64,000 bases of DNA, taken from assembly GCA_000482765.1 (NCBI GenBank), contig AXWR01000012.1, forward strand, positions 17,372 to 81,371, written 5' to 3'. This stretch comes from Meiothermus taiwanensis DSM 14542 (GTDB lineage Bacteria; Deinococcota; Deinococci; Deinococcales; Thermaceae). Of the stretch, positions 48,355 through 59,939 are shown piece after piece; within the stretch, counting starts at the first letter, position 1, and each line of letters starts with the position of its first letter. The translations under genes and the position numbers were made by a program. The notes under the pieces were generated by a model. That model made no database searches, had not been told where the DNA came from, and saw only the letters and a list, made by a program, of their open reading frames with translations.

Positions 48355-49776
48355 TCATGAAGCACCTCCAAAAAGCGCTGCAAGGGCCTTGCCGAGGGGC
48401 TCGAGGTAGACCGTGAACAGCTTGGGGTACAGCCCCATCAATAGCAGCACCCCCACCGTAACCGCCGCAAAACCCCACTCCCGCCTATCCATGTCCGGCA
48501 CGGCCTGGGCCTGCGGGGTTTCCTGGAAGAGCTTCTGAAAGGCCGTGAGCGCGTAGGCCGCCGCGGCAATCACCGCCAGGAAGGCCAGGAAGGTCAGCCA
48601 GGGCGAGACCTGGTAGGCCCCCAGCAACGCCATCAGCTCACCGGGGAAGCCCGAAAGCCCCGGTAGCCCGATCATGGCCATCAGCAAGAACATCCCCAGC
48701 ACATAAAGCGCCGGGGTGTGCCTGGCCAGGCCGCGCGCAGGAAGGACGTCCAGGCTGCCGGTGCGCTTGTAGACCAGGCCCACAAACAGGAACATGGCCG
48801 AGCCATACACCATCGAGGCCCCCAGCAGGTACAGCGCCCCCACCGTGCCTTCCATGTTGCCGCTAAAGAGCCCCAGGGCCGCAACGCCCATGTGCGAAAC
48901 CCCGGCGTAGGCCAAGAGGGTCTTCCAGTCGGGCGCGCTGAAGGCCAGCCAGGCGGCGTACAAAGCCCCAAAGGCAGCCAGGAAGAGCAGCAGGCCCTGC
49001 CACTCCTTGAAACCCTCGGGCATCAGGGGAATGGCCCACTTGAACAGGGCAAAGACGCCCACCTTGTACAGGGTGCCCATGGCATCGGCCAGGCCCGAGG
49101 GGTGGTTTTGTTGGTGGAAGCTAGGCAGCCAGGCGTGCAGCGGGAAGAGCGGGGTTTTGACGGCCAGGGCCACCAAAAAGCCCAGGAAGGCCAGGGCCGC
49201 CGCCTGCCCGCTCAGGGGATGGGCCACCAGGTCGGTGTAGAGGAAGCTTTCAGCCCCGCCCAGGTAGCGCACCGCGAAGATGGAGGCCAGCATGGGCAGC
49301 GAGCCCACCAGCGTAAACAGGGCAAAGATGTAGATGGCCCGCAAGCGCTCGGGGCCTCCGTAAAACCACAGCATCAAGAGCGCGGGGATCAGGGTGGCCT
49401 CGAAGAAAGCGTAGAAGAACACCAGATCCTGGGCCGCAAAAATGCCCAATAGACCGGTCTGCATCATCAGGGCCAGGGCCAGGAAGCGCACCGGCACCTC
49501 GGCAACCCAGACGCCCAGGAGCACCACCAGGCTCACCGCCATCCACAAAAGCAAACCGACCCCATCCAGCCCCACCGCATAGTAGACGCCCACCTCGGGC
49601 AGGAAGGGGGTCTGGCTGGCGTAGGCCACCCCCTGGCCCCCGTAGCCGGCAAACAGCACCACCGCAATCGCCAGGCTCACCGCCGCCGAGACGATGGCGA
49701 AGGTGCGGCCCAGGCTTGGCACGATAAAGAGCAACAAACCCGCCAGGAGGGGTAACCACAGTCCCAGATGAATCAT
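48355..49776 (-). CDS. nuoM: NADH-quinone oxidoreductase subunit M
   Basis: The 473-residue product is the antiporter-like NuoM/Nqo13 subunit: 14 predicted helices, with [21 protein letters not shown], the Glu region of the proton channel, and [21 protein letters not shown]. It pumps protons in the membrane arm of complex I. Its length agrees with Thermus Nqo13 (about 469). The ATG overlaps the nuoL stop by four bases. Confidence 0.95.
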   Translation of the reverse strand: MIHLGLWLPLLAGLLLFIVPSLGRTFAIVSAAVSLAIAVVLFAGYGGQGVAYASQTPFLPEVGVYYAVGLDGVGLLLWMAVSLVVLLGVWVAEVPVRFLALALMMQTGLLGIFAAQDLVFFYAFFEATLIPALLMLWFYGGPERLRAIYIFALFTLVGSLPMLASIFAVRYLGGAESFLYTDLVAHPLSGQAAALAFLGFLVALAVKTPLFPLHAWLPSFHQQNHPSGLADAMGTLYKVGVFALFKWAIPLMPEGFKEWQGLLLFLAAFGALYAAWLAFSAPDWKTLLAYAGVSHMGVAALGLFSGNMEGTVGALYLLGASMVYGSAMFLFVGLVYKRTGSLDVLPARGLARHTPALYVLGMFLLMAMIGLPGLSGFPGELMALLGAYQVSPWLTFLAFLAVIAAAAYALTAFQKLFQETPQAQAVPDMDRREWGFAAVTVGVLLLMGLYPKLFTVYLEPLGKALAALFGGAS

Positions 49777-51605
49777 CGCAACACCCCCCAGCCCACCAGG
49801 AGTACCAGGGCGAGCACGAACCCTGCTAAGTAAAAGCGCAAAGCTCCGGTCTCGAGCCTTGCCAGCAGACTACCCAACCCCCCCATCAGGTTGCCCAGGC
49901 CAGCAAAACCCGCCAGAATACCCTTATCACCCCCGAATAGAAGTTCGGCCAGCCCTTTGGCCGGGTTCACCAGCAGGGCATTGTATAGGGCATCCACATA
50001 GAACCCTTGCAAGGCCGCCGCCTGGAAGCGCTCGTACCAGGCCGGCATCTTCTGCTGGAAGAAGCGGAAGCCCCACCACAAAGCAGCGATGGCCACCAGC
50101 GCCGAGGTGAGGATGAGCACCCACTCGGTGAACACCGGCAGTTTTTCGTGGGGAAACTCCCCGATGGCTTTGGTTAGGAAAGGTTCGATAAAGTTCTTGT
50201 AATCGATCACGTACGGCAACCCCATAAAGCCCACACCAATGGCCCCGACCATCAGGATGTGGTTGGGCCAGAGCATCACCGCCGGGCTCTCGTGGGGGTG
50301 TTCCTTGCCCCGGTACTCACCCCAGAAGACCAGCACATACCAGCGAATGGAGTATAGGGCGGCCAGCACCGAGGCCAAAAGCATCAGGAACCACAGCCAG
50401 GGGCCATACTCGAAGGAGTAAGCCAGGATGGCGTCCTTCGACCAGAACCCCGCCAGCGGCACCAAACCGCCCGAGGCGAAGGTGGCGATCAGGCCGTGCA
50501 GGTGGGTGGCGGGCAGGTACTTGCGCATACCGCCCATCTTGCGTACGTCCTGCTCACCCCCCAGGGCGTGTATCACCGAGCCCGAGGTCATGAACATCAG
50601 GGCTTTGAAGAAGGCGTGGGTCACGATGTGGAAGATGGCCACCCAGTAGGCCCCCACCCCCACCGCCACGAACATGAAGCCGAGCTGGGAAAGGGTTGTG
50701 TAGGCCACGATGCGCTTAATGTCCCACTGACCCAGCGAGCACAGCGCCCCGTAAAAGGCCGTCAGGAGACCGATGAGCACGATCAGGCCCGACAGGTAAG
50801 CATCATCGTGCAGCATGAAGGCGTGCCGAACCAGCAGGTAAACCCCTGCCGTGACCATGGTGGCCGCGTGGATCAGGGCCGAGACCGGGGTGGGGCCGGC
50901 CATGGCATCGGGCAGCCAGACCATCAGAGGCACCTGGGCGCTCTTGCCCATGGCCCCTACCAGCAGGAAGAAACCGGCCAGCGTGAGGGTGGTAAAGCTA
51001 TACCCCCCGGCCTCCACCTTCTCGACCAGCTCGCTAATGGAGAGGGTGCCGAACATGCTCCAGAGCAGGCCCATGGCCAGCAAAAAGCCCAGGTCGCCGA
51101 TGCGGTTGACGATGAAGGCCTTGCGGGCCGAGTCGACGTTGATCCGTTCGTGGTACCAGAAGCCAATCAGCAGGTAGGAGGCCAGCCCCACCCCCTCCCA
51201 GCCGATGAAGACCACCGGCAGGCTGTCGCCCAGGATGAGCACCAGCATGGCCGCGATGAACAGGTTGAAGTAGCTGAAGAAGCGGCTGTAGCCGGGGTCG
51301 CCGTGCATGTAGCCGATGGCCCAGACGTGGATTAGGAAACCCACCCCGGTCACCACCATCAGCATCACGCCCGAGAGGTTGTCGAGGTGGAGGCTGAAGG
51401 GGATGCCCGGCAGCCAGTCCGGGAGCGCCCAGCGCGCCCCCCCCTGCAGCAGCAAGACCAGGCCCAAAAGGAAGCTGCCCAGTACCAAAAGCGAGGCCAG
51501 CCAGCCCGCTGCCGGCTCGCCCAATCGCTTACCAAAGAGTCCCAGCAGCACGAACCCCAAGAGGGGCAGTGCGATAATCAGGGGTAGAAGAAAGGTCTCT
51601 TGCAC
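49773..51605 (-). CDS. nuoL: NADH-quinone oxidoreductase subunit L
   Basis: The 610-residue product is the distal antiporter-like NuoL/Nqo12 subunit: [54 protein letters not shown] and [23 protein letters not shown]. It includes the C-terminal region that forms the long lateral helix. Length matches Thermus Nqo12 (about 606). GTG start, three bases after nuoK; the stop overlaps nuoM. Confidence 0.96.
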   Translation of the reverse strand: MQETFLLPLIIALPLLGFVLLGLFGKRLGEPAAGWLASLLVLGSFLLGLVLLLQGGARWALPDWLPGIPFSLHLDNLSGVMLMVVTGVGFLIHVWAIGYMHGDPGYSRFFSYFNLFIAAMLVLILGDSLPVVFIGWEGVGLASYLLIGFWYHERINVDSARKAFIVNRIGDLGFLLAMGLLWSMFGTLSISELVEKVEAGGYSFTTLTLAGFFLLVGAMGKSAQVPLMVWLPDAMAGPTPVSALIHAATMVTAGVYLLVRHAFMLHDDAYLSGLIVLIGLLTAFYGALCSLGQWDIKRIVAYTTLSQLGFMFVAVGVGAYWVAIFHIVTHAFFKALMFMTSGSVIHALGGEQDVRKMGGMRKYLPATHLHGLIATFASGGLVPLAGFWSKDAILAYSFEYGPWLWFLMLLASVLAALYSIRWYVLVFWGEYRGKEHPHESPAVMLWPNHILMVGAIGVGFMGLPYVIDYKNFIEPFLTKAIGEFPHEKLPVFTEWVLILTSALVAIAALWWGFRFFQQKMPAWYERFQAAALQGFYVDALYNALLVNPAKGLAELLFGGDKGILAGFAGLGNLMGGLGSLLARLETGALRFYLAGFVLALVLLVGWGVLR

Positions 51606-51608
51606 AGT

Positions 51609-51899
51609 TTACCCCCTCAGTTGCCTGAGCTCGTCTACGCCGGTGGTCTCGCGGCGGCGGAAGATGGCCACGATCAGACCGAGGCCCACCGCCACCTCGG
51701 CGGCGGCAATGGCGATGATGAAAAGCACCACCACCTGGGCCTCGAGGCTCCCGGTGAGCTTGGAGAAGCTTACGAGCGAGAGCGCGGCGGCGTTTAGCAT
51801 CAGTTCGATGGACAAAAACATCAGGATGGCGGTGCGCCGGGTCAGCGCCCCATAAGCCCCAATCGAAAATAGAAGCGCGGAGGCTACCAGCCAGATCAT
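51609..51899 (-). CDS. nuoK: NADH-quinone oxidoreductase subunit K
   Basis: The 96-residue product has three helices and the buried glutamates in FLSIELMLNAAALSLVSFS and FIIAIAAAEVAVGLGLIVAIFRRR, as in Nqo11 (95 residues). It helps link the quinone site to the proton channels. The ATG overlaps the nuoJ stop by four bases. Confidence 0.96.
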   Translation of the reverse strand: MIWLVASALLFSIGAYGALTRRTAILMFLSIELMLNAAALSLVSFSKLTGSLEAQVVVLFIIAIAAAEVAVGLGLIVAIFRRRETTGVDELRQLRG

Positions 51900-52495
51900 G
51901 GCTTGACCACCGCCCTTTCATCTTTTTGTTGCCCGGTGGAAGGGCTGGGCTTTTGATCCTGCCGGGGGTGGGCCGGGTGGCTGGTGGCCGCGATAATCCG
52001 CTCGGGTTCGATCAGCACCACCGCCGCCACCGTAGCTACCAGCAGCAAGAAACCCACCACCAGTAGAGCATAGAGCCATTTCTCGGGATCGTAGAGCAAG
52101 GGCCCCAGGGCCTGGGGTAAGCCACCCCCCAGGGCCGGTGCGTTGGCAGGCGGCTGAAAGCGGGTTACGGCGTAGATCAGTACGCCGGCCAGACCAAGGG
52201 CACCCAGTGCAGCCACCCAGGGGAGCCGGGGCAGTAGATCCTGGCCCACGTTGGCGTTGGCCGCCGAAAGCAGCATGATGACGAACAAAAACAGCACCAC
52301 GATGGCCCCGGCGTAGACGATGATCTGGATCATAGCCACAAAGCGGGCCTCGAGCGCCACATACACACCCGCCACCACCAGGAAATTGGCGATGAGCGCC
52401 AGGGCGGCGTGGACGGCGTTTTGCAGCCGCACCACGGCCAGGCCGGTACCAACCAGCACAAGCAGCGCAAGAACTTCCCAGAATCCGATACTCAT
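51896..52495 (-). CDS. nuoJ: NADH-quinone oxidoreductase subunit J
   Basis: The 199-residue product has five helices with YAGAIVVLFLFVIMLLS, the pi-bulge helix of NuoJ/Nqo10. A hydrophilic tail of about 30 residues (SHPAHPRQDQKPSPS and following) makes it somewhat longer than Thermus Nqo10 (about 176). It forms part of the coupling region of complex I. GGAGG lies five bases before the ATG. A 123-base gap separates it from nuoI. Confidence 0.95.
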   Translation of the reverse strand: MSIGFWEVLALLVLVGTGLAVVRLQNAVHAALALIANFLVVAGVYVALEARFVAMIQIIVYAGAIVVLFLFVIMLLSAANANVGQDLLPRLPWVAALGALGLAGVLIYAVTRFQPPANAPALGGGLPQALGPLLYDPEKWLYALLVVGFLLLVATVAAVVLIEPERIIAATSHPAHPRQDQKPSPSTGQQKDERAVVKP

Positions 52496-52618
52496 TGATT
52501 CCTCCAGAGAGCCAGGGGTGGGCTCGAGCTTTTAGGGTCGCACATAATCCGAGCGATTTTACCCCCAACAATGTGCGTTGGGGAACACCTGCCCGGAACC
52601 TCGAGCCTCCGGTCTGCC
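52496..52618 (-). other. nuoI–nuoJ intergenic region with hairpin and possible promoter
   Basis: This is the widest gap in the operon. A seven-base-pair hairpin CCCCAAC/GTTGGGG (52583-52563 on the minus strand) with a seven-base loop overlaps a TTGTTG-N17-ATTATG promoter-like pair. It may be an RNA processing site, a partial terminator or an internal promoter. Confidence 0.35.
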
Positions 52619-53152
52619 CTACTTGGGCGGCTTGAAACCCTCGAGTTCGGGCCGCACATAGGGCAGGCTGTAACCCCGCTTGACCGGCTTGCCGGTGTAG
52701 GCCGCCTCGCGGCGCTGGGGCTTGGTACCCTCCACCTCGACCAGCATGTCCTCCTTGCTGTAGACGAAGTCGGAGTAGCGGTAGTCGGCCATCTCAAAGT
52801 CGTAGCCCATCACCACCGCACCGGTAGGGCAGGCCTCCTCGCACATCCCACAGAAGATGCAGCGCAGCATGTTGATCTCGTAGACCCGGGCGTACCGCTC
52901 CCCTGCGCTCACGGGGTTCTGGGGGTCGTTCTCGGCGGCTTCTACGTAGATGGCGTAGGCCGGGCAGGCCGCCGCACAGAGCGAACAGCCGATGCACTTC
53001 TCGAGGCCGTTGGGATGCCGGGTCAGCACGTGCCGCCCGTGGAAACGGGGTTTCAGGGGCACCGGGGCATCCGGGTAAGGAATGGTTACAGGTTTGGAAA
53101 ACAGCGCCTTCAGGGTGATGCCCATGCTTTGCGCCAGTGCAGCAATGCTCAC
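52619..53152 (-). CDS. nuoI: NADH-quinone oxidoreductase subunit I
   Basis: From the GTG at 53152 the product is 177 residues, near Thermus Nqo9 (182). It has two 4Fe-4S motifs, [12 protein letters not shown] and [15 protein letters not shown], binding clusters N6a and N6b that pass electrons to N2. The GTG is preferred over longer frames because AAAGGAG (53166-53160) lies seven bases upstream and the length fits. It starts 14 bases after the nuoH stop. Confidence 0.95.
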   Translation of the reverse strand: MSIAALAQSMGITLKALFSKPVTIPYPDAPVPLKPRFHGRHVLTRHPNGLEKCIGCSLCAAACPAYAIYVEAAENDPQNPVSAGERYARVYEINMLRCIFCGMCEEACPTGAVVMGYDFEMADYRYSDFVYSKEDMLVEVEGTKPQRREAAYTGKPVKRGYSLPYVRPELEGFKPPK

Positions 53153-53166
53153 AGATTCACTCCTTT

Positions 53167-54405
53167 CTAGTCGCCCGCGCCCATGCGCGGCAGGGGCCTT
53201 GGCTTGGGCCTGGCCGTGAGAATTGCATAGACCAGGAAGACCACCAGGCTGAGCAAGGAGAGCCAGCCCAGCACCGCCACCGGCCACTTGAAGGCCACCA
53301 CCATGGCCGAGATCAGGAACCAGGCCAGGGCCAGCGGGAAGAGGCGGCCCCAGCTAAAGACCATGAGCTGGTCGTAGCGCAGGCGGAAGAGCGTACCCCG
53401 CACCCAGATGAAGAAGAACAAAAACAGCGCGATTTTGACGAACATCCAGAGGTAGGGCAGGGCGAACAGGCCGCCAATGAGGGGAATCTGCTCCATGAAG
53501 CCGGGCATCCGCCAGCCGCCCAGAAAGAGCGTGGGGATCAGGGCCGAGGCGGTAATCAGGTGGATGTACTCGGCCATCTGGAACAGGGCCCACTTGATGG
53601 AGCTGTACTCGGTGTTGTAGCCCCCCACCAGCTCCTGCTCGGCCTCAGGCAGGTCGAAGGGGGTGCGGGCCGCCTCGGCCATGCTGGTCAGGAGGAAGAT
53701 GGCAAAAGCCGGGAGCATGTAGAGAATCAGCCAGCCGTTCTGGTGCTGCCACTCAACGATTTCCCGCAGGTTCAAAGAGCCTACCAGCAAGACCGGGGCC
53801 AGGAGGCTGATGCCCAGGGCCAGCTCGTAGGAGATGAGCGAGGCCGAGGAGCGCAGCGAACCCAGCAGGGAGTACTTGGAGTTGGAGGCCCAGCCCGCCA
53901 AAAAGATGCCGTAGATGGCGATCTCCGAAACTGCAAACACGTACAGAATGCCCACATCCAGGTCGATCACCCAGGGGTCGTAGCCAAAGAAGGCATCCTT
54001 GGGGCCAAAGGGTATCAGGCCGAAGGTGAGCACCGCAAAGGTGACGGAGATCATGGGGGCCAGCACAAAGACCACCTTGTCGGCCCTGGCCACCACCAGG
54101 TCTTCCTTGAAGATGGACTTGATGGCGTCGGCCAGGGGTTGCAACAGGCCACCCGGCCCCACCCGGTTGGGCCCCTGGCGCACCTGGATGCGGGCCAGGA
54201 GGCGCCGCTCAATCAGGGTCATGTAGGCAAAGGCGGTCAGCAGGCCAAAGATGACCAGAAAGGCCTTGATCCCCACCATCCACAAAGGGTCGGTGGCGCT
54301 CGAGCTGGCCGCGGGGGTGGCCTCGGCGGCCAGCGCCAGGCCAGCCAGCAGCGGCGCGCCCAAAGCCAGGCCCCCGCGCAGGTGCTTCTGTCGAGTCTGG
54401 TTCAT
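53167..54405 (-). CDS. nuoH: NADH-quinone oxidoreductase subunit H with N-terminal extension
   Basis: The 412-residue product is NuoH/Nqo8: [72 protein letters not shown] and about eight helices. It lines the quinone entry chamber. It is about 47 residues longer than Thermus Nqo8 (365); much of the excess is an N-terminal stretch ([21 protein letters not shown]) that resembles a signal sequence. The ATG overlaps the nuoG stop by four bases, which supports this start. Confidence 0.94.
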   Translation of the reverse strand: MNQTRQKHLRGGLALGAPLLAGLALAAEATPAASSSATDPLWMVGIKAFLVIFGLLTAFAYMTLIERRLLARIQVRQGPNRVGPGGLLQPLADAIKSIFKEDLVVARADKVVFVLAPMISVTFAVLTFGLIPFGPKDAFFGYDPWVIDLDVGILYVFAVSEIAIYGIFLAGWASNSKYSLLGSLRSSASLISYELALGISLLAPVLLVGSLNLREIVEWQHQNGWLILYMLPAFAIFLLTSMAEAARTPFDLPEAEQELVGGYNTEYSSIKWALFQMAEYIHLITASALIPTLFLGGWRMPGFMEQIPLIGGLFALPYLWMFVKIALFLFFFIWVRGTLFRLRYDQLMVFSWGRLFPLALAWFLISAMVVAFKWPVAVLGWLSLLSLVVFLVYAILTARPKPRPLPRMGAGD

Positions 54406-56768
54406 GCAGCACCTCCTACCAGAATTTTGGCCTCCACGCTGCGGCCCGCCCAGGCCCCCAGGGCCGGCGCGTACATCACGCCGTCGGGCAGCCCCGCCAC
54501 GGTCTTGACCTCGAGGCGCTCCCGTCCACCGGGCAGCTCGAGCTCTACCTGATACCCGTCGGCCAGGCCCTGGGCACGGGCCGTGGCCGGGCTCATCTCC
54601 AGCTTGAGTTCAACCACCTGGGCCACCGCCCCCACCACCTGCTCCCGCCGCCACATGGTCGGGCGCAGGTAGAGGGTTCCCTGGGTGGCATCGGACTCCG
54701 AGGCCGCCCAGCCACTACCCTTGGGCAGCCAGCGCTCGAGCGCCGCCGGCAGCTTGTGCTTTTCGGTGAGCAGGCGGGTGGCCTGGCGCACCAGCCGCAC
54801 CGGGGTCTGGATCCCCAGGGCCTCGGCCAGCACCGCCAGTGCCGCCACCGCCCCGTCGGCCTCGCCGTTGTTGATGGCCGCGGGTTCCAAAGGCAGCACC
54901 CGGCCCTCGAGGTTCAGGGTATGGCCGCGCTTTTCGTATGGGGTCTGGTTGGGCAGGATCACATCGGCGTATTTTTCCGCCAAGGGGTGCCGGTGCGTGA
55001 GGTGCAGGACGCGGAAAGAAGCCGCCCGGAGCTGGGCCTCGGTGGGCAGGTAGGCGTAGTAGACCGCCTTGGGGCCGGCCTCGGTCCAGCCCGCACCCCC
55101 CTTGCCGGGGAAGAAGCCCAGGGCCTCCAGGCCCCGCGCGTTGGCCGCCGGGGTCATGCACATCACCCGGGCGCCGGTGCGCTCGGCGAGCTGCCTGGCC
55201 TTGATGGCCGCCCCGGGCCGGTTGAGCACCCCGGCCCCCAGCACCAGCACCACCCGCTGGCTTGCCGCCAGGCGCTCCTTGACCCAGGCCACCGCCTCGG
55301 CCAGACCGGCCGGGGCCTCGCCCTCACCCAGCAGGGCTGCCAGCAGGGCCGCCTCGGCCCCCGGGGCATGCACCCCGCTGGCCCCGGCCCACTTGGCGGT
55401 GTTGCTGGGGTAGGCGCTGAAGAGGGCCAGCTTGTGGGTCAGGCGGGGCATCCGCTCCTTGATGTTGAGGTCGGCAAAGGGGGTGCCGTGGTTGAGCCGG
55501 GCCGCCGGTTTGAGGCCGCGGCTGTACTCCGAAAGCCGGAGGTGCAGGGTGGGGGCCTCCTCGGTGGGCTCGCCCAGGATCAGCACAAACTCGGCGTCCA
55601 GCAGCTCATCGAAGCTGGCCGGGGTAAAGCCGGTCACCGGGTAGGCGGTGCGGCCCTGGAAGTCGCGGTGCGGTGTGCCCAGGGCCTGGGTCAGCTCGAG
55701 GGCCGCCAGCCCTTCCTCGAGGGTGCTGTTGCCCGCCAGATACACGCCGATCTCCGATCGGGCCACACCGCTCAAGCCCTCGCGGATGGCCTTCAGGGCC
55801 TCCTCCCAGGTGGTCTCTACCAGCTTCCCGTCCTTGCGAACCAGCGGTGAGCGCACCCGGTTCTCGTTCACCCATTCGTGGCCGAAGCGGGCCGCGTCGG
55901 AGATCCAGACCTCGTTCACCTCGCGGCGCTCGGCAGCCCGGATGCGCTCGAGCAGCCCGCTGCGGGTGTCCACGGTGATGGCCGCCCCACAGGCATCGTC
56001 CATCGAGGTGGTCTCGGTGGCGTCGTACTCCCAGTTGCGGGCCCGGAAGCGTGCGGTTCGGTCGAGCAGGGCCCCCACCGGGCAGATGTCCACGATGTTG
56101 CCGGTGAAGTTGGAAGGCAGGCCGTCGTCCTCGCTGTTGATAAAGGTGTGCACCCCTCGCTCGATAAAGTCGAGCACCTCGTCGCCCGGAATCTCTTCGA
56201 AGTAGCGCACGCAGCGCTTGCAGTGGATGCAGCGCTCGCGATCCAGCACGATGAAGGGCGAGAGCGGATGGTGCTTGTCTACGTGCCGCCGGGTCATCTC
56301 GAAGCGGGTGTACATGGGCAGCTCCATGGGGTCGGGCTGGTAGAACTTCTCCACCAGGCCGTACTCGTAGCTGCGATCCTGCAGCTCGCAGGCCCCGCCC
56401 TTGTCGCAGGTGGGGCAGTCGAGCGGGTGGTTGAGCAGGGTCAGCTCCACCATCCCCGACTGGGCGTGCTTCACCTCGTCGGAAAGGGTGTCCACCACCA
56501 TCCCGTCGGCTACCGCGGTGATGCAGGCCGCCGCCAGCTTGGGCATCCAGAAAATCTTGGGCTGCCCATCCTCCATGATGAAGTTGCCGTCCGGCCCTTT
56601 GCGCGGGCTGCCGGTTCTGACCAGGCACATCCGGCAGGCCCCGATGGGCGATAGGTGCTTTTCGGCACAGAACAGCGGCACGTCGTAGCCGGCGTGGAAG
56701 ATGGCATCCATCACCGAGGTGCCGTTTGGTACCTCAATGGTTCTGTCGTTAATGGTTACCTTAGCCAT
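54402..56768 (-). CDS. nuoG: NADH-quinone oxidoreductase subunit G, N7 ligands absent
   Basis: The 788-residue product is NuoG/Nqo3. Ligands for 2Fe-2S N1b (C34, C45, C48, C82), N5 (H114, C118, C121, C127) and N4 (C180, C183, C186, C229) are all present, each one number below Thermus Nqo3. The extra N7 cluster of Thermus uses C256, C259, C263 and C291; the matching positions here are S255, D258, A262 and S290. A molybdopterin-oxidoreductase-like region fills the rest. It carries electrons from the flavin towards N2. The gene starts eight bases after nuoF. Confidence 0.95.
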   Translation of the reverse strand: MAKVTINDRTIEVPNGTSVMDAIFHAGYDVPLFCAEKHLSPIGACRMCLVRTGSPRKGPDGNFIMEDGQPKIFWMPKLAAACITAVADGMVVDTLSDEVKHAQSGMVELTLLNHPLDCPTCDKGGACELQDRSYEYGLVEKFYQPDPMELPMYTRFEMTRRHVDKHHPLSPFIVLDRERCIHCKRCVRYFEEIPGDEVLDFIERGVHTFINSEDDGLPSNFTGNIVDICPVGALLDRTARFRARNWEYDATETTSMDDACGAAITVDTRSGLLERIRAAERREVNEVWISDAARFGHEWVNENRVRSPLVRKDGKLVETTWEEALKAIREGLSGVARSEIGVYLAGNSTLEEGLAALELTQALGTPHRDFQGRTAYPVTGFTPASFDELLDAEFVLILGEPTEEAPTLHLRLSEYSRGLKPAARLNHGTPFADLNIKERMPRLTHKLALFSAYPSNTAKWAGASGVHAPGAEAALLAALLGEGEAPAGLAEAVAWVKERLAASQRVVLVLGAGVLNRPGAAIKARQLAERTGARVMCMTPAANARGLEALGFFPGKGGAGWTEAGPKAVYYAYLPTEAQLRAASFRVLHLTHRHPLAEKYADVILPNQTPYEKRGHTLNLEGRVLPLEPAAINNGEADGAVAALAVLAEALGIQTPVRLVRQATRLLTEKHKLPAALERWLPKGSGWAASESDATQGTLYLRPTMWRREQVVGAVAQVVELKLEMSPATARAQGLADGYQVELELPGGRERLEVKTVAGLPDGVMYAPALGAWAGRSVEAKILVGGAA

Positions 56769-56776
56769 TCCCTACC

Positions 56777-58093
56777 TCACCCCCAGCGGCTCCCCAGGCG
56801 CTCGACCGGTTTGCCCTGTTCCACAGCCTCCACGAACTGATGGCGGAAGTGCTTGAGGCTGCCGCGCACCGGCCAGCAGGCCGCATCGGCCAGGGCACAG
56901 AAGCTGCGGCCCTCGATCTGGTTGAGCATGCTTTCCAAAAGCTCCACATCGCCTTTCTGGCCCTGCCCGGTTCCTATCTTTTCGAACAGGCTCACCATCC
57001 AGCCCGAGACCCCCTCGCGGCAGGGGGTGCATTTGCCGCAGGACTCGTGGCCGTAGAAGCGGGTCACGTTCCACATGGCATCCACCATGCTCATGCTGGC
57101 CGGGATGCCGATCACCCCCCCGGTGCCTAAGAGCGAGCCCTTGGCGCTGATGGACTCGTAGTCCATGGGGGTATCCAGGATCTCGTCGTTCCAGGGCAAG
57201 GGCGGGCAGGAAGAGCCCCCCGGGATAATGGCCTGGATGGGCTCGGTGGGGCCCCCGGCCCAGTCGAAGAGCAGCTCGCGGAAGGTGGTGCCCAGGGGCA
57301 GCTCGTAGACCCCGGGGCGCTTGAAGGGGCCCGAGACCTGGAAGAGCTTGTGGCCCTTGGATTTTTCGGTGCCCATGCTGGCGAACCAGTCGGCCCCGCG
57401 CTGGATGATGTGTACTACCGAACAGAGCGACTCCACGTTGTTGATGGTGGTGGGCATTCCCCACAGGCCGGCCTGGGCCGGGAAGGGGGGCTTCATGCGG
57501 GGGTTGGCCCGCAGACCCTCGAGGGAGTTCATCAGGGCGGTCTCCTCGCCGCAGATGTAGGCCCCGGCCCCCCGGTGCACATACAGGTCGAAGCTAAAGC
57601 CGGTGCCCAGCACGTTCTGGCCCAGGTAGCCCGCTGCATAGGCCTCGCGAATCGCCGCGATGAGCCGGTCGTAGGCCCGGCGGTATTCGCCGCGGATGTA
57701 GATGTAGCCCTTGCTGGCCTGGATCGCCACCCCCGCAATCATCATGCCCTCGATGAGCTGGTGGGGGTCGTCTTCCATCAGGTAGCGGTCTTTGAAGGAG
57801 CCCGGCTCCGACTCGTCGGCATTGCAGACGATGTAGTGCTGCTTGCCGGTGTTTCTGGGCATGAAGCTCCACTTGAGCCCGGTGGGGAAGCCCGCCCCGC
57901 CGCGCCCGCGCAGGCCGGATTTCTTGACCTCCTCAATCACCCAGTCCTGGCCCTGGGCGATAGCCTTGCGGATGGCCTGATAGCCGCCGTGGGCCAGGTA
58001 ATAGCTGAGCGTCCAGGAGTTGGGCTGGCCCACATGCTTGTAGAGGGTTTTCTCGAAGCGGGGGTCTTTCCCGCTCACGATGGGGCCAGTCAT
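56777..58093 (-). CDS. nuoF: NADH-quinone oxidoreductase subunit F
   Basis: From the ATG at 58093 the product is 438 residues, the same as Thermus Nqo1. It holds the FMN and NADH sites ([49 protein letters not shown]) and cluster N3 ([12 protein letters not shown]). NADH is oxidised here. The ATG overlaps the nuoE stop by four bases, with GGAGG upstream. Confidence 0.97.
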   Translation of the reverse strand: MTGPIVSGKDPRFEKTLYKHVGQPNSWTLSYYLAHGGYQAIRKAIAQGQDWVIEEVKKSGLRGRGGAGFPTGLKWSFMPRNTGKQHYIVCNADESEPGSFKDRYLMEDDPHQLIEGMMIAGVAIQASKGYIYIRGEYRRAYDRLIAAIREAYAAGYLGQNVLGTGFSFDLYVHRGAGAYICGEETALMNSLEGLRANPRMKPPFPAQAGLWGMPTTINNVESLCSVVHIIQRGADWFASMGTEKSKGHKLFQVSGPFKRPGVYELPLGTTFRELLFDWAGGPTEPIQAIIPGGSSCPPLPWNDEILDTPMDYESISAKGSLLGTGGVIGIPASMSMVDAMWNVTRFYGHESCGKCTPCREGVSGWMVSLFEKIGTGQGQKGDVELLESMLNQIEGRSFCALADAACWPVRGSLKHFRHQFVEAVEQGKPVERLGSRWG

Positions 58094-58641
58094 GCACCCA
58101 CCTCCTCCCCGCGCACGTGCACCTCGTGCCCCACCTTGCCGGGCAGGGCGATCTCCTCGAGCTTCTTCCCTTCCCGCAAGCCCTGCAAGAGCGCGTGCAG
58201 CCGGGCCTTGGTCACGCACTCCACGTAGGGCTCGTCGTTAACCTGAATCACCGGCGCGGTGTGGCAGGAGCCCAGGCACTCCACCTTCTGGATGCTGAAG
58301 AGCCCATCGGGGGTCACCTCGCCGCGCAGGATGCCCAGCGTCTCGACCAGCTCGTCCCACAGCTCGTCGGCTCCGCCAATGGCACAGCTCAGGGTGGCGC
58401 ACACCTGCAGGTGGTACTTGCCGGTGGGCAGGGCCTGGTAGTAGCTGTAAAAGCTCATCACCCCCGCCACCTCGGTCGCGGTGGTACCTAGGATTTGGGC
58501 GATCTCCTCCTGGCGTTCGGGGGAGATCCAGCCCTCGTCCTGTTGCACCCGCCGCAGCATGGGCATTATGGCCGCCCGCCGCTCGGGGTACTGCGCAAAT
58601 ACCTCGTTTAACCAGTCTTGCTTATCGTCGAAAAATCCCAT
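58090..58641 (-). CDS. nuoE: NADH-quinone oxidoreductase subunit E
   Basis: From the ATG at 58641 the product is 183 residues, close to Thermus Nqo2 (181). It has a helical N-terminus and a thioredoxin-like 2Fe-2S domain with the N1a ligands in VCATLSC and ECLGSC. The ATG follows GGAGGCGT directly, and an upstream frame would add an atypical leader. It begins 50 bases after nuoD. Confidence 0.96.
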   Translation of the reverse strand: MGFFDDKQDWLNEVFAQYPERRAAIMPMLRRVQQDEGWISPERQEEIAQILGTTATEVAGVMSFYSYYQALPTGKYHLQVCATLSCAIGGADELWDELVETLGILRGEVTPDGLFSIQKVECLGSCHTAPVIQVNDEPYVECVTKARLHALLQGLREGKKLEEIALPGKVGHEVHVRGEEVGA

Positions 58642-58691
58642 ACGCCTCCGCATCATCGGGGGCCTGGACGCGCCAGACCCCCGTGAAAAAC

Positions 58692-59939
58692 TCACCGATC
58701 CACATCCCCCATCACCGGGTCCAAAGATGCGATCACCACCACCATATCGGCCATCTGCACGCCCTTGCAAGCATAAGGCAGGCTTTGCAGGTTCACAAAG
58801 CTGGGTGCGCGTACCTTGACCCGGTAGGGCATGGAACCCCCGTCGGAAACGATGTAGTAACCCAGCTCGCCCCGCGCGCTCTCGGTGGGCACGTACACCT
58901 CACCCAGGGCCGGGTGGAAGCCCTCGGTAACCAGTTTGAAGTGGTAGATGACCGCCTCCATCGAGGTTTCCAGCAGGTGGCGCGGCGGCAGCGAGATCTG
59001 CGGGTTGGGGTCGCGGATGGGGCCCGGCCCAATGGCCTCGAGCCGCTCCACGGCCTGCCGGATGATCTTGACCGACTCGCGCATCTCCAGGATGCGGATC
59101 ACCATCCGGTCGAAGACATCGCCGCCCGTCAGCACCGGTACATCGAAGTCGTAGGTCTCGTAGCCCGCGTAGGGGTAGGCCTTGCGCACGTCGTAGCCCA
59201 CCCCCGAGGCCCGCAGGCTGCCCCCGGTGAGGGAAAGGTTGATGGCCACCTCGGGGGGTATCACCGCCACACCCCGGGCGCGCTCGTAGAAGATGGGGCT
59301 TTCCCGGAACAAAGCCTCGTACTCGTCGATGCGGGCCGGCATCTGGGCGATGAACTTCTTCACCTCGCCCAGAAACTCCGGCGGCAGGTCTTCCTTGAGG
59401 CCGCCAATCCGGATGTAGTTGTGGTGGAAGCGCTGCCCCGAGACCCACTCAAAAAGGTCGAGCACCGCCTCGCGCTCGCGGAAGGCGTAGAAGAACGGGG
59501 TTAGCGCGCCAAAGTCCAGCAGACCTGTCCCCAGGAAGACCAGGTGCGAGGCAATGCGGGAAAGCTCGTTGAGCATCACCCGGATGGCCTGGGCCCTGGG
59601 GGGCACCTGCGCCCCCACCAGCTTCTCCACACTTAGCGCGTAGGCCAGGTCGTGGCTGAAGCTGTGCAGGTAGTCCATGCGGGGGGTGTAGGTGAGGCAC
59701 TGGGTGTAGGTGCGGTGCTCCATGTTCTTCTCGAAGCCGGTGTGGAGGTAGCCGATGTGGGGGGTCAGGCGCAGAATCTGCTCCCCCGACAGATCCACCA
59801 CCACCCGCAGCACCCCGTGGGTCGAGGGGTGCTGGGGCCCCACGTTGAGGGTCATGACCTCGGACTTCAGCTCCGGCGCATCGGCAATCTCGTAGGCCTC
59901 CACCGAGGGGCTGTGTAGCTTTTGCGGGTCGCGCACCAT
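58692..59939 (-). CDS. nuoD: NADH-quinone oxidoreductase subunit D
   Basis: The 415-residue product is NuoD/Nqo4, the 49-kDa subunit related to the hydrogenase large subunit: [62 protein letters not shown] and a C-terminus ending VMGDVDR. With NuoB it forms the quinone-binding cavity. Its ATG shares one base with the nuoC stop. Confidence 0.97.
   Translation of the reverse strand: MVRDPQKLHSPSVEAYEIADAPELKSEVMTLNVGPQHPSTHGVLRVVVDLSGEQILRLTPHIGYLHTGFEKNMEHRTYTQCLTYTPRMDYLHSFSHDLAYALSVEKLVGAQVPPRAQAIRVMLNELSRIASHLVFLGTGLLDFGALTPFFYAFREREAVLDLFEWVSGQRFHHNYIRIGGLKEDLPPEFLGEVKKFIAQMPARIDEYEALFRESPIFYERARGVAVIPPEVAINLSLTGGSLRASGVGYDVRKAYPYAGYETYDFDVPVLTGGDVFDRMVIRILEMRESVKIIRQAVERLEAIGPGPIRDPNPQISLPPRHLLETSMEAVIYHFKLVTEGFHPALGEVYVPTESARGELGYYIVSDGGSMPYRVKVRAPSFVNLQSLPYACKGVQMADMVVVIASLDPVMGDVDR

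Noticed and set aside
53137..54552. A 471-codon open frame antisense to nuoH and the end of nuoG
   Set aside because: It crosses two well-supported genes on the other strand and encodes a low-complexity His/Gln/Gly-rich product.
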